This document shows, one piece after another, positions 1 to 6,268 of a DNA stretch of 6,268 nucleotides. The notes under the pieces are model-generated. The model did not search any database and had not been told where the DNA came from. It saw only the letters and a program-made list of their open reading frames with translations. The DNA is from Acidobacteriota bacterium. GTDB lineage: Bacteria > Acidobacteriota > Terriglobia > Bryobacterales > Bryobacteraceae. Where the stretch lies: assembly GCA_023380575.1 (NCBI GenBank), contig JAMCRM010000067.1:1-6268 (forward strand), given 5' to 3'. The position numbers and the translations under genes were made by a program. Each line of letters starts with the position of its first letter. The first letter of the stretch is position 1.

Positions 1-2906
1 GTGACGCTCAGCGGGCTGCCGGATTGCAGACGAACGATCCCGCCCAGCCTCCAGCCTCCTGCCAGCGAGCCTCTTCCGAACGGCAGTTTGTAAACGAAAC
101 CGCTCGCAAAGATATGGGGGATGCTGCCCGTGGAGACGTCTTTTTCCAGCCTGCGGTTCAAGCTGTCGGCGGCCTGGAAGGTGGCCACGGGTCCGGTGAG
201 AATGGCGGTGTCGAACACGGCGCCGGCGTCGTCGATGAGCCTGGAGAACGTGTAGGAGGCCGATAAGGTGAAGCCCCGCGAAAAGCGCCTCTCCAAGCGG
301 GCCTGCAGCGAATGGTACGTCGAGTTGCCGACGTTATTACGGTATAGCGCCACGGTGGTGAAGCGGGGATAGGGCCGCAGCAGTTGCTGGCGCGCGATGG
401 TTGGGCCGCCCAGGGACGAAGATGCCGGGATCTCGCCGAAAAAAGGGTTCGGCGCCTGCTCGGTGAGTTGGGCTCCGAGCGCCAGTTGGCCGACGGAAAG
501 TTGGTTCAAATTCACATCCGGCACGCCGATGTTGGTCAGCTTCGAGCCTACGTAGCCCGCCTCCAGACTCCAGTTCTCATCGAGGGTTTTCTGCAAGGTG
601 AAGTTCCACTGCTGGGCATAGCCGCTCTTCTGGCCGCGCTGGACAGCGAAAACGCCTTGGCCGAGGCCGCTGTCCGGGCCCGGTTCCCCGGTCTGGACCG
701 CGGGTCCCTGCGAGAGCACGAACGCCGGAAAGATGTTATCCAGCGAGCGCTGGCCGGTGGTGCGGATGAACGGGAACAGGGGCGTGGTAAACGGAGTGGT
801 GATGCCCGCCTGCTCGATCCAGGTCAAACCGTAGCCCGACCGCAGCAGAAACGAATCCGTCAAGCGGTAAGCGAGACCGAGCCGCGGGCCGAAGTTGCCC
901 TTTTCGAGATTTCTGGCGGTCCTCGGGAAACCATTACGCCCGAGGAAATCGAGCTTTTCGGTTCCCAGATTGAAGACGGCCCCACGATTTCCGGCCTCGG
1001 TGGAGGGAAAGTTCAGGGTATAGCGAAGCCCGAGATTCAGGGAGAGGCGCGAGGTGGCGCGCCAGTCGTCCTGGAGGAAGGACTCGGCTATGGCGGCACG
1101 GGGCTGAAGCGTTTCGCGCTGCACGTCGATACTGAAATTCTGCACCTGACCCAAGAGAAGCGAGGCGAAGCTGTTGCCCGTACCGGCTATCGGAGAGCCG
1201 CCCGAAGACAGGCCGCCGGTAAGCACCGGCGTGAACTGGAACTGCCCGGTGGGGCTCGGCGGCTGCAGCACATCCAGGTGCTCGAAACGAATGTCGGCGC
1301 CCAACTTCAGGAAGTGCCGGCCGCGCACCTGGGACAAGGTGCCGGTCAACTGCGTGACCGAGGTCGCAAACTCGGCGTTGCCGTTGGCGGGCGGCCCCAA
1401 CTGCTGATAGCCGACCACATCGAACACGGGCAACGCATCGGAAAAGGCCGAGATGGGGATGTTGGGCACGTGGGAGATTTCCGAAGCCGGCCGTCCGGTC
1501 CGCAGAGAACTTTGGGCGAAGCCCCGGCGGGTATAGCCGAAGCGGGCCTGATTGGCCGTGCCGCCCGCGCTGGTCCAGGTGTGTGCCACTGCTAAGCCGT
1601 CGGCGCGGGTGAGGGTATTGCCGATGACGCCGGAAGCAAGGTTGCCGCTGCCGTCGGGAAGCGGAGTCGTCGGCACGGAGTGGTCCCGCAGATACGAGTA
1701 ACGCGCGAAGATACGGTGCGCGCCGCCAAAGTAGCGGTCCAGCCTGCCGTCGAAGCGATCCTGGGAGGTTGCGCCGGTGCCGATGCGGGTATAGTTGTTA
1801 GCCGTTTGCAGCGCGCCCGGCGCAGGGTAGCGGCTCAGGGCGGCCCGGGCTGCCGGATCGAAGCGGGCGAAGGGAATCGTGTTATTGGGGAAGGGATCGC
1901 GAGACCAGCCTGATTCGGTATGCCTGGTCGTGGCGGGATCGAAGACGGGGGCGGCGAAAATGCCGTCCTGCTGCAACGCCGTGGGCACGGTGCTCGAGCG
2001 GACGACGCCGGTGGCGAGGCGCGTGCCCTGCCAGTCCGTAAAAAAAAACGTGCGGTTTTTCCGCACCGGGCCGCCGAGGACGAATCCGTATTGATTGCGG
2101 CGGAAGCGCGGCTTCGGACCGCTGGTGGCGAACAGGTTGCGGGCGTTCAACGCTTCGTTGCGGAGAAACTCGAACACGGCGCCGTGATAATCGTTGGTCC
2201 CGCTGTTTTGGTTTACGAGAATAATGCCGCCGTTCGAGCGGCCGTATTCGGCCGAGTAGCTGTTGGTTTCGACGCGGAACTCGCTAATGGCGTCGATGAT
2301 CGGGTAGAAGGCGACCTGCCCGGGTTCGGGCTGCAGCACGCTGATGCCGTCATAGACGTATTCGCTGACGCGCGGCCGGCTCCCGTTGATGCGCGGCAGG
2401 GTGGAACCTGGGGGCAGACTGACTCCGGGCAGCAGGGCCAGCAAGGGGATGAAGTTGCGGCCGTCGAGCGGCACGTTGGCCACCTGTTCCCGTTCCACGA
2501 TGAAGCCGGTGGCGCCCCCGTTTCCCTGAAGCAGCGGCGCATCAGCCCTGACCTCTACCATCAGCGACACCTCTCCAAGCTCCAGCGGCAGGTCCATCAG
2601 GACGCGGTCTCCCATCCGAAGTGGCAGGCCGCTCCGCCGCAGAGTCTGGAAATTTTCCTTCGAGCCCTGGATATCGTAGATTCCCGGAGGCAGTCCGAGG
2701 AAATGGTAGCGGCCCACGGGATCGCTGGCGGTCTTATAGCTCAGACCGGTGGCAACATTCCGCACCTCAATGACGGCTTCGGGCAAAGGCAATCCCAGGG
2801 GGTCGCGCATGGTCCCGGAAAGTTCCGCCGTCCCCGGCTGTCCGAAGCCGATCTGGATGCCGAGCAGAAGCAAAACCAGGGGCCGGCAGACGCGACGGAG
2901 GGGCAT
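1..2906 (-). CDS. Oar-like TonB-dependent receptor with carboxypeptidase-regulatory-like N-terminus (C-terminus cut by window edge)
   Basis: I translated this frame by hand from the ATG at 2906 down to base 1: 968 codons with no stop, so the gene runs off the left edge. Residues 1-22 look like a signal peptide (MPLRRVCRPLVLLLLGIQIG, cleavage probably after GFG). Residues about 25-107 form a carboxypeptidase-regulatory-like beta-sandwich (ELSGTMRDPLGLPLPEAVIE, GRYHFLGLPPGIYDI). Residues about 120-235 form the plug (VANVPLDGRNFIPLLALLPG). The junction GTNDYHGAVFEFLRNE starts at residue 236 and leads into a long barrel with family-typical blocks: KNRTFFFTDW near 283-292, SLNLGLRYTL near 620 and YTFSRLIDDA near 885. 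The last visible block, GGWRLGGIVRLQSGSPLSV, is usual near the C-terminus, so perhaps 100-200 residues are missing. By family it sits in the outer membrane and takes up or binds large ligands using TonB energy; the substrate cannot be told, and I see no clear TonB box. It stands alone, divergent from the acyl-CoA synthetase/GNAT gene. An in-frame upstream ATG at 2999 is possible, but 2906 gives the better signal peptide. Neither start has a strong Shine-Dalgarno sequence. Confidence 0.93.
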   Translation of the reverse strand, partial: MPLRRVCRPLVLLLLGIQIGFGQPGTAELSGTMRDPLGLPLPEAVIEVRNVATGLSYKTASDPVGRYHFLGLPPGIYDIQGSKENFQTLRRSGLPLRMGDRVLMDLPLELGEVSLMVEVRADAPLLQGNGGATGFIVEREQVANVPLDGRNFIPLLALLPGVSLPPGSTLPRINGSRPRVSEYVYDGISVLQPEPGQVAFYPIIDAISEFRVETNSYSAEYGRSNGGIILVNQNSGTNDYHGAVFEFLRNEALNARNLFATSGPKPRFRRNQYGFVLGGPVRKNRTFFFTDWQGTRLATGVVRSSTVPTALQQDGIFAAPVFDPATTRHTESGWSRDPFPNNTIPFARFDPAARAALSRYPAPGALQTANNYTRIGTGATSQDRFDGRLDRYFGGAHRIFARYSYLRDHSVPTTPLPDGSGNLASGVIGNTLTRADGLAVAHTWTSAGGTANQARFGYTRRGFAQSSLRTGRPASEISHVPNIPISAFSDALPVFDVVGYQQLGPPANGNAEFATSVTQLTGTLSQVRGRHFLKLGADIRFEHLDVLQPPSPTGQFQFTPVLTGGLSSGGSPIAGTGNSFASLLLGQVQNFSIDVQRETLQPRAAIAESFLQDDWRATSRLSLNLGLRYTLNFPSTEAGNRGAVFNLGTEKLDFLGRNGFPRTARNLEKGNFGPRLGLAYRLTDSFLLRSGYGLTWIEQAGITTPFTTPLFPFIRTTGQRSLDNIFPAFVLSQGPAVQTGEPGPDSGLGQGVFAVQRGQKSGYAQQWNFTLQKTLDENWSLEAGYVGSKLTNIGVPDVNLNQLSVGQLALGAQLTEQAPNPFFGEIPASSSLGGPTIARQQLLRPYPRFTTVALYRNNVGNSTYHSLQARLERRFSRGFTLSASYTFSRLIDDAGAVFDTAILTGPVATFQAADSLNRRLEKDVSTGSIPHIFASGFVYKLPFGRGSLAGGWRLGGIVRLQSGSPLSV

Positions 2907-3314
2907 AGGTGTAAAGTACCATGCCGACCCCAATCCGGTCTTCGCCGCAGGGGTGAGGAAAGCCAGCGCCGGGGTGCTTAGCGGCGCAACTTGCGCCATA
3001 TGACCCAAGCTGTTGCAGATATTCAGGTATTGATATCTGTAATTAGTTGAAACAAAATGTGGCCGGATCTCTCGAATTTTGGAATACTGGATGCAGGGAC
3101 TGTAGCCGGAAAGGGCACGCGGTGTTTCGATTTGACCGATTGCGCCTCGACGCATGCTTCTTGGCGATGATTCCGGCGCTTAAAGTTCACAATTTTCACT
3201 GATTTGCGACGATCGCGAATCGAAACCGTAGCGCGTAGAAAACGGTCGTTCGTCCGGATGCGGTAGAGGCCCTCAATCGAACCGCTTTCGGGCAGCAGAC
3301 CGACACCAACGAAA
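2907..3314. promoter_or_regulatory. Divergent intergenic region between receptor and acyl-CoA synthetase/GNAT gene
   Basis: About 400 bases separate the two divergent start codons, so promoters for both genes should lie here. The part at 3010-3060 is clearly richer in A+T than the surrounding genes, and 3181-3200 is a second, weaker A+T patch. I found no convincing sigma-70 pair on either strand. The best fragments are TTGAAA at 3047-3052 and TTGGAA at 3079-3084 (plus strand), neither with a good -10 at the right distance; the minus strand has TTGTTT followed 16 bases later by TCAATA. Ahead of the ATG at 3315 there is no AGGAGG-like sequence, only a weak purine-rich stretch, so the downstream gene may be poorly initiated or use a non-SD mode. 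I see no tRNA, riboswitch or convincing small gene in the stretch. Confidence 0.5.
3016..3039. repeat. Inverted repeat CAGATAT-N10-ATATCTG, possible operator
   Basis: Perfect 7-base arms lie at 3016-3022 and 3033-3039, separated by 10 bases, so the arm centres are 17 bases apart. That spacing would suit a dimeric helix-turn-helix repressor or activator. The dyad is in the A+T-rich part of the divergent region, about 110 bases upstream of the receptor start and 275 bases upstream of the plus-strand gene, so it would be placed to act mainly on the receptor promoter. No regulator gene is present in the window. A 7-base dyad of this spacing can arise by chance in a few hundred bases, so the assignment is weak. 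Confidence 0.3.
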
Positions 3315-6044
3315 ATGCAAGTATCTAAACCATCCCGCAAAAGAGTGAATCAGAGAAGCTCGCCGTTAGACGTATTCTTCTCGCCTAAGACCGTGGCGGT
3401 CATCGGCGCCACCGAAACGCCTGGGAGTGTGGGGCGCACCATTCTGTGGAACCTGGTAACCAGCCCGTTTGGCGGCACCGTTTACCCGGTCAACCCGAAG
3501 CGTCCCAGCGTGCTGGGCATTAAAGCGTATAAGAGCGTGGAGGATATCCCCGGCGACGTCGATTTGGCCGTCATCGTGACCCCTCCCGCCACCGTACCCG
3601 GAATCATCCGGGAGTGCGGAGAATCCGGCATCCGGGGCGCGGTCGTCATTTCGGCCGGGTTCAAGGAGATCGGGCCGGCTGGAGCGGAACTGGAGCGGCA
3701 GGTCCTGGCCGAGGCGCGCAAGGCCAACATTCGCGTCATAGGGCCGAACTGCCTGGGCGTGATGAGCCCGCTGACGGGGCTGAACGCCACGTTTGCCACT
3801 ACCATAGCCCGGCCGGGGAGTGTCGGTTTCATCAGCCAGAGCGGCGCGCTGTGCACGGCCGTTCTGGACTGGAGCCTGCGCGAGCTGGTCGGCTTCAGCG
3901 CCTTCCTGTCGCTTGGGTCGATGCTGGACGTCGGTTGGGGCGACCTGATCTACTATCTCGGCAACGATCCGCGCACGCGCAGCATCGTGATTTACATGGA
4001 AAGCATCGGCGATGCCCGCTCGTTCATTTCGGCGGCGCGGGAAGTGGCACTGAACAAGCCGATCATCGTCATCAAGGCGGGCCGCACGGCTGCGGCAGCC
4101 AAGGCCGCCGCCTCCCATACCGGGTCGCTGGCCGGCAGCGATGAGGTGCTGCAGGCAGCCTTCCGCCGCAGCGGCGTCCTCCGGGTTAACAACATCTCGG
4201 ACCTGTTCTATATGGCCGAGGTGCTCTCGAAACAGCCGAGCCCGAAGGGGCCGCGCCTGACCATTCTGACCAACGCCGGCGGTCCTGGCGTGCTCGCCAC
4301 CGATGCGCTGATCGGCGGAGGCGGCGAACTGGCCGAGATCGCCCCGGAAGCGATGGAAACCTACAACCAGATTTTGCCGTCGGTCTGGAGCCACAACAAT
4401 CCCATCGACATCATCGGCGACGCAACTCCGGAGCGCTATGCGAAAGCGGTGGAGATTGCGGCCAAGGATCCGAACAGCGACGGTCTGCTGGTCATTCTGA
4501 CGCCGCAGGCCATGACGGATCCCACGCAGATTGCCGAGCACCTGAAGCCCTACGCCAAACTGGAAGGCAAACCGATTCTTGCCAGTTGGATGGGCGGGGC
4601 CGATGTGGCGGCCGGCGAGAGCATCCTGAATCACGCCAATATCCCGACCTTCTCCTATCCCGATACAGCCGCGCGCGCTTTCAATTACATGTGGCAGTAC
4701 AGCTACAACCTGCGCGGCCTGTATGAAACGCCTTCGCTGATCGAAGAATCGGCCGAATGCACGCCAGACCGCACGCGGGCGGACGAGATTGTGCAGCAGG
4801 CGCGGGAATCCGGCCGGACCATCCTGACCGAAGCCGAATCCAAGGAACTACTGAGCTGCTACTGCATTCCGACGGTACAGACGCTGGTGGCGAAGAGCGA
4901 AGCCGAGGCGATCGGGTTCGCGCGGAAGATCGGCTACCCGGTGGTGCTGAAACTGTTCTCCGAGACGATTACGCATAAGACGGACGTCGGCGGGGTGCTG
5001 CTGAATCTTCAGGATGAGGCGGCGGTCCAACGCGGCTGGGCGGCAATCCAGGCTTCGGTCACCGAAAAAGTGGGCGCCCAGCATTTCCAGGGCGTGACCG
5101 TGCAGCCGATGATCAAGAGCGATGGTTATGAAATCATCATCGGCAGCAGCCTCGACGCGCAGTTCGGCCCGGTGCTGCTGTTCGGCAGCGGCGGACAACT
5201 GGTCGAGATTTATAAGGATCGCGCGCTGGCGCTGCCGCCGCTCAACACGACGCTGGCGCAGCGCATGATGGAGCAGACCAAGATCTTCAAGGCGCTGAAG
5301 GGCGTGCGCGGGCGCAAGCCGGTGGATATCGCGGCTCTCCAGCAACTGCTGGTGCGGTTCAGCCGGCTGGTGATCGAGCAGCGCTGGATCAAGGAGATCG
5401 ACATCAACCCGCTGCTGGCCTCCCCCGAGCGGCTCATCGCTTTGGATGCCCGCGTGGTGGTGCACGGCCCGGAAGTCCGGGAGGACGAGATTCCGAAATC
5501 GGCGATCCGGCCCTACCCGGTCCGGTACGTATCCCCCTGGAAGATGAAAGACGGCGGGGAAGTCACCATCCGGCCGATCCGTCCCGAAGACGAACCGATG
5601 ATGGTGAAGTTCCACGAGACGCTTTCCGAGCGCAGCGTCTACCTGAGGTACTTCCACCTGATGAATCTGGGCCAGCGCACGGCGCACGAGCGTCTGACCC
5701 GCATCTGCTTTATCGACTACGATCGCGAAATGGCGCTGGTGGCCGAACACGAGGACCCGCAGACCGGGGAGCGGCAGATCCTCGGCGTGGGAAGGCTTAC
5801 CAAGGTACACGGAACCAACGATGCCGAAGTGGCCGTGCTTGTGAGCGACCAATGGCACGGGCGCGGTCTGGGCAAGGAATTGCTTGCGCGGATGCTCGTT
5901 GTGGGCGCCGATGAAAAGCTATCGCGGCTGACGGCGGACATTCTGCCGGACAACCGCGACATCATGCGCATCTGCGAGAAACTCGGATTCCACCTGCATC
6001 ACTCCCTCGAAGACGAGGTAGTGAAAGCGGAATTCAGTCTGTAA
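3315..6044 (+). CDS. Fused NDP-forming acyl-CoA synthetase / GNAT acetyltransferase (Pat/PatZ-like)
   Basis: This is a complete 909-residue protein; Pat/PatZ (YfiQ) of enterobacteria is about 886. Domains in order: CoA-binding Rossmann fold about 19-115 ([14 protein letters not shown]); succinyl-CoA-ligase-like domains about 140-450 (GPNCLG 143-148, SQSGAL 174-179, Glu229 in YMES, His268 in [21 protein letters not shown] 319-330); ATP-grasp about 503-715 (VVLKL, His554 in [23 protein letters not shown]); GNAT about 742-905 ([23 protein letters not shown], Glu838 in NDAEVAVLV, acetyl-CoA loop QWHGRGLG 846-853). By family, the synthetase half interconverts acyl-CoA plus ADP and phosphate with acid plus ATP via phosphohistidine; the GNAT half acetylates lysines of target proteins, classically acetyl-CoA synthetase. 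His268 and His554 are the expected phosphohistidines, so both halves could be active. The substrate acid and protein targets are unknown. The start is constrained: an in-frame TAG at 3264-3266 leaves ATG 3315 as the first usual start, though the ribosome site is weak. It is probably monocistronic and cytoplasmic. Confidence 0.95.
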   Translation: MQVSKPSRKRVNQRSSPLDVFFSPKTVAVIGATETPGSVGRTILWNLVTSPFGGTVYPVNPKRPSVLGIKAYKSVEDIPGDVDLAVIVTPPATVPGIIRECGESGIRGAVVISAGFKEIGPAGAELERQVLAEARKANIRVIGPNCLGVMSPLTGLNATFATTIARPGSVGFISQSGALCTAVLDWSLRELVGFSAFLSLGSMLDVGWGDLIYYLGNDPRTRSIVIYMESIGDARSFISAAREVALNKPIIVIKAGRTAAAAKAAASHTGSLAGSDEVLQAAFRRSGVLRVNNISDLFYMAEVLSKQPSPKGPRLTILTNAGGPGVLATDALIGGGGELAEIAPEAMETYNQILPSVWSHNNPIDIIGDATPERYAKAVEIAAKDPNSDGLLVILTPQAMTDPTQIAEHLKPYAKLEGKPILASWMGGADVAAGESILNHANIPTFSYPDTAARAFNYMWQYSYNLRGLYETPSLIEESAECTPDRTRADEIVQQARESGRTILTEAESKELLSCYCIPTVQTLVAKSEAEAIGFARKIGYPVVLKLFSETITHKTDVGGVLLNLQDEAAVQRGWAAIQASVTEKVGAQHFQGVTVQPMIKSDGYEIIIGSSLDAQFGPVLLFGSGGQLVEIYKDRALALPPLNTTLAQRMMEQTKIFKALKGVRGRKPVDIAALQQLLVRFSRLVIEQRWIKEIDINPLLASPERLIALDARVVVHGPEVREDEIPKSAIRPYPVRYVSPWKMKDGGEVTIRPIRPEDEPMMVKFHETLSERSVYLRYFHLMNLGQRTAHERLTRICFIDYDREMALVAEHEDPQTGERQILGVGRLTKVHGTNDAEVAVLVSDQWHGRGLGKELLARMLVVGADEKLSRLTADILPDNRDIMRICEKLGFHLHHSLEDEVVKAEFSL

Positions 6045-6050
6045 GCGAAC

Positions 6051-6084
6051 TTGGGCGGCGCGCGCGAATGCGGGCGCCGCTCAA
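6051..6084. terminator. Hairpin between convergent genes, probable bidirectional terminator
   Basis: The arms TTGGGCGGCGC (6051-6061) and GCGCCGCTCAA (6074-6084) can pair over 11 positions with a single G-U on the plus-strand transcript; the inner 7 pairs are perfect and all G/C. The loop is 12 bases. It begins 6 bases after the stop of the synthetase/GNAT gene, and its right arm overlaps the TGA stop of the minus-strand transporter (6081-6083). There is no run of T after the stem on either strand, so this is not a textbook intrinsic terminator. It may stop RNA polymerase with help from Rho, or protect 3' ends of both converging transcripts. Confidence 0.55.
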
Positions 6085-6268
6085 TTCCGGGTCGCCACAG
6101 CCTCTTTGGGCGCCAGTTGGTGATTCGGATCCACGAACAACCACAACAGGGAACTCACGGCGCAGAGGGCGGCCGCGAGCAGGAACGACGCCGACCAGCC
6201 GAAATGCAGCGCTACCAGAGGCGTCAGCCACGCCGTCACCCAACTGCCGGTCTGTCCCCCCATATTCA
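6081..6268 (-). CDS. Major facilitator superfamily transporter, C-terminal fragment (start beyond window)
   Basis: Only the last 62 complete codons are inside the window; the frame is open to the right edge, so the methionine at 6263 is internal, not a start. The visible tail begins NMGGQTGSWVTAWLTPLVAL and has two hydrophobic stretches, roughly GSWVTAWLTPLVALHF and SASFLLAAALCAVSSLLWLF, followed by a short hydrophilic end (VDPNHQLAPKEAVATRN). This matches the last two of the usual twelve inner-membrane helices of MFS permeases; the GGQxGS entry to helix 11 and the VDP ending resemble the anion:cation symporter group (hexuronate, glucarate and phthalate permeases), though the substrate cannot be set from this fragment. 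It converges on the synthetase/GNAT gene with 36 bases between the stops. Confidence 0.82.
   Translation of the reverse strand, partial: NMGGQTGSWVTAWLTPLVALHFGWSASFLLAAALCAVSSLLWLFVDPNHQLAPKEAVATRN

Noticed and set aside
384..1595. Long plus-strand open frame of 403 codons, and similar plus-strand frames at 24-266, 1680-1913 and 1920-2981
   Set aside because: They lie antisense to the Oar-like receptor, whose protein reads continuously with recognisable domains on the minus strand. Their translations are Gly/Arg/Ala-rich without any domain I recognise, typical of antisense frames in GC-rich genes.
3124..3226. Perfect 9-base inverted repeat GTTTCGATT / AATCGAAAC with arms about 85 bases apart
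   Set aside because: In about 300 bases one expects such a pair by chance roughly once in six such regions, and the wide spacing fits neither a compact hairpin nor a dimer site.
3023..3340. Minus-strand 105-codon frame in the divergent intergenic region
   Set aside because: It overlaps the start of the synthetase/GNAT gene, has no clear ribosome site, shows no recognisable domain, and occupies the space where both divergent promoters are expected. A remnant or small gene cannot be excluded, but I cannot support one.
3366..4634. Minus-strand open frame of 422 codons, and another of 336 codons at 4848-5858
   Set aside because: Both are antisense to the synthetase/GNAT gene, rich in His, Arg and Gln with no fold or motif, and are explained by the GC-biased third positions of the real gene.
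6034..6243. Minus-strand 69-codon frame at the right end
   Set aside because: It is a shifted frame over the MFS transporter tail, whose frame gives two clear hydrophobic helices and a matching motif.
6081..6263. Reading the MFS tail as a complete 60-residue small membrane protein starting at 6263
   Set aside because: The frame continues upstream to the window edge with Asn before the Met, and the sequence matches the interior of an MFS protein, so this Met is internal.

Overview
The window most likely comes from the chromosome of an Acidobacteriota bacterium, perhaps the Bryobacter/Solibacter side. It is GC-rich. It carries a very large TonB-dependent outer-membrane protein of the Oar-like type, with a carboxypeptidase-regulatory-like N-terminus, which is heavily expanded in that phylum. 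The placement is inferred from gene content and protein style, not from a phylogenetic marker.

Layout. Bases 1-2906 (minus strand) hold almost all of an Oar-like TonB-dependent receptor. Its start and 968 codons are visible, and its C-terminal end lies beyond the left edge. Bases 2907-3314 are the divergent intergenic region, which is visibly richer in A+T near 3010-3060 and holds an operator-like inverted repeat at 3016-3039. Bases 3315-6044 (plus strand) encode a complete 909-residue fusion of an NDP-forming acyl-CoA synthetase and a GNAT acetyltransferase, with the architecture of the protein acetyltransferases Pat/PatZ (YfiQ). Bases 6081-6268 (minus strand) are the last 62 codons of a major facilitator superfamily transporter. 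It converges on the fusion gene, and an 11-bp-stem hairpin lies at the junction.

The three genes look like separate transcription units: the receptor and the fusion gene diverge, and the fusion gene and the transporter converge. No operon is visible, and nothing in the window ties the three into one pathway. A loose theme would be nutrient uptake (outer-membrane receptor, inner-membrane permease) beside acyl-CoA formation or metabolic regulation by lysine acetylation, but that is only inference.

The most notable point is that the fusion protein keeps both histidines expected of a working ADP-forming acyl-CoA synthetase (His268 and His554) as well as an apparently intact acetyltransferase domain. 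In enterobacterial Pat/PatZ the first histidine is, as I recall, missing and the synthetase part is inactive. I found no RNA gene, CRISPR array, insertion sequence or attachment site, and nothing that I would call an undescribed multi-gene system.
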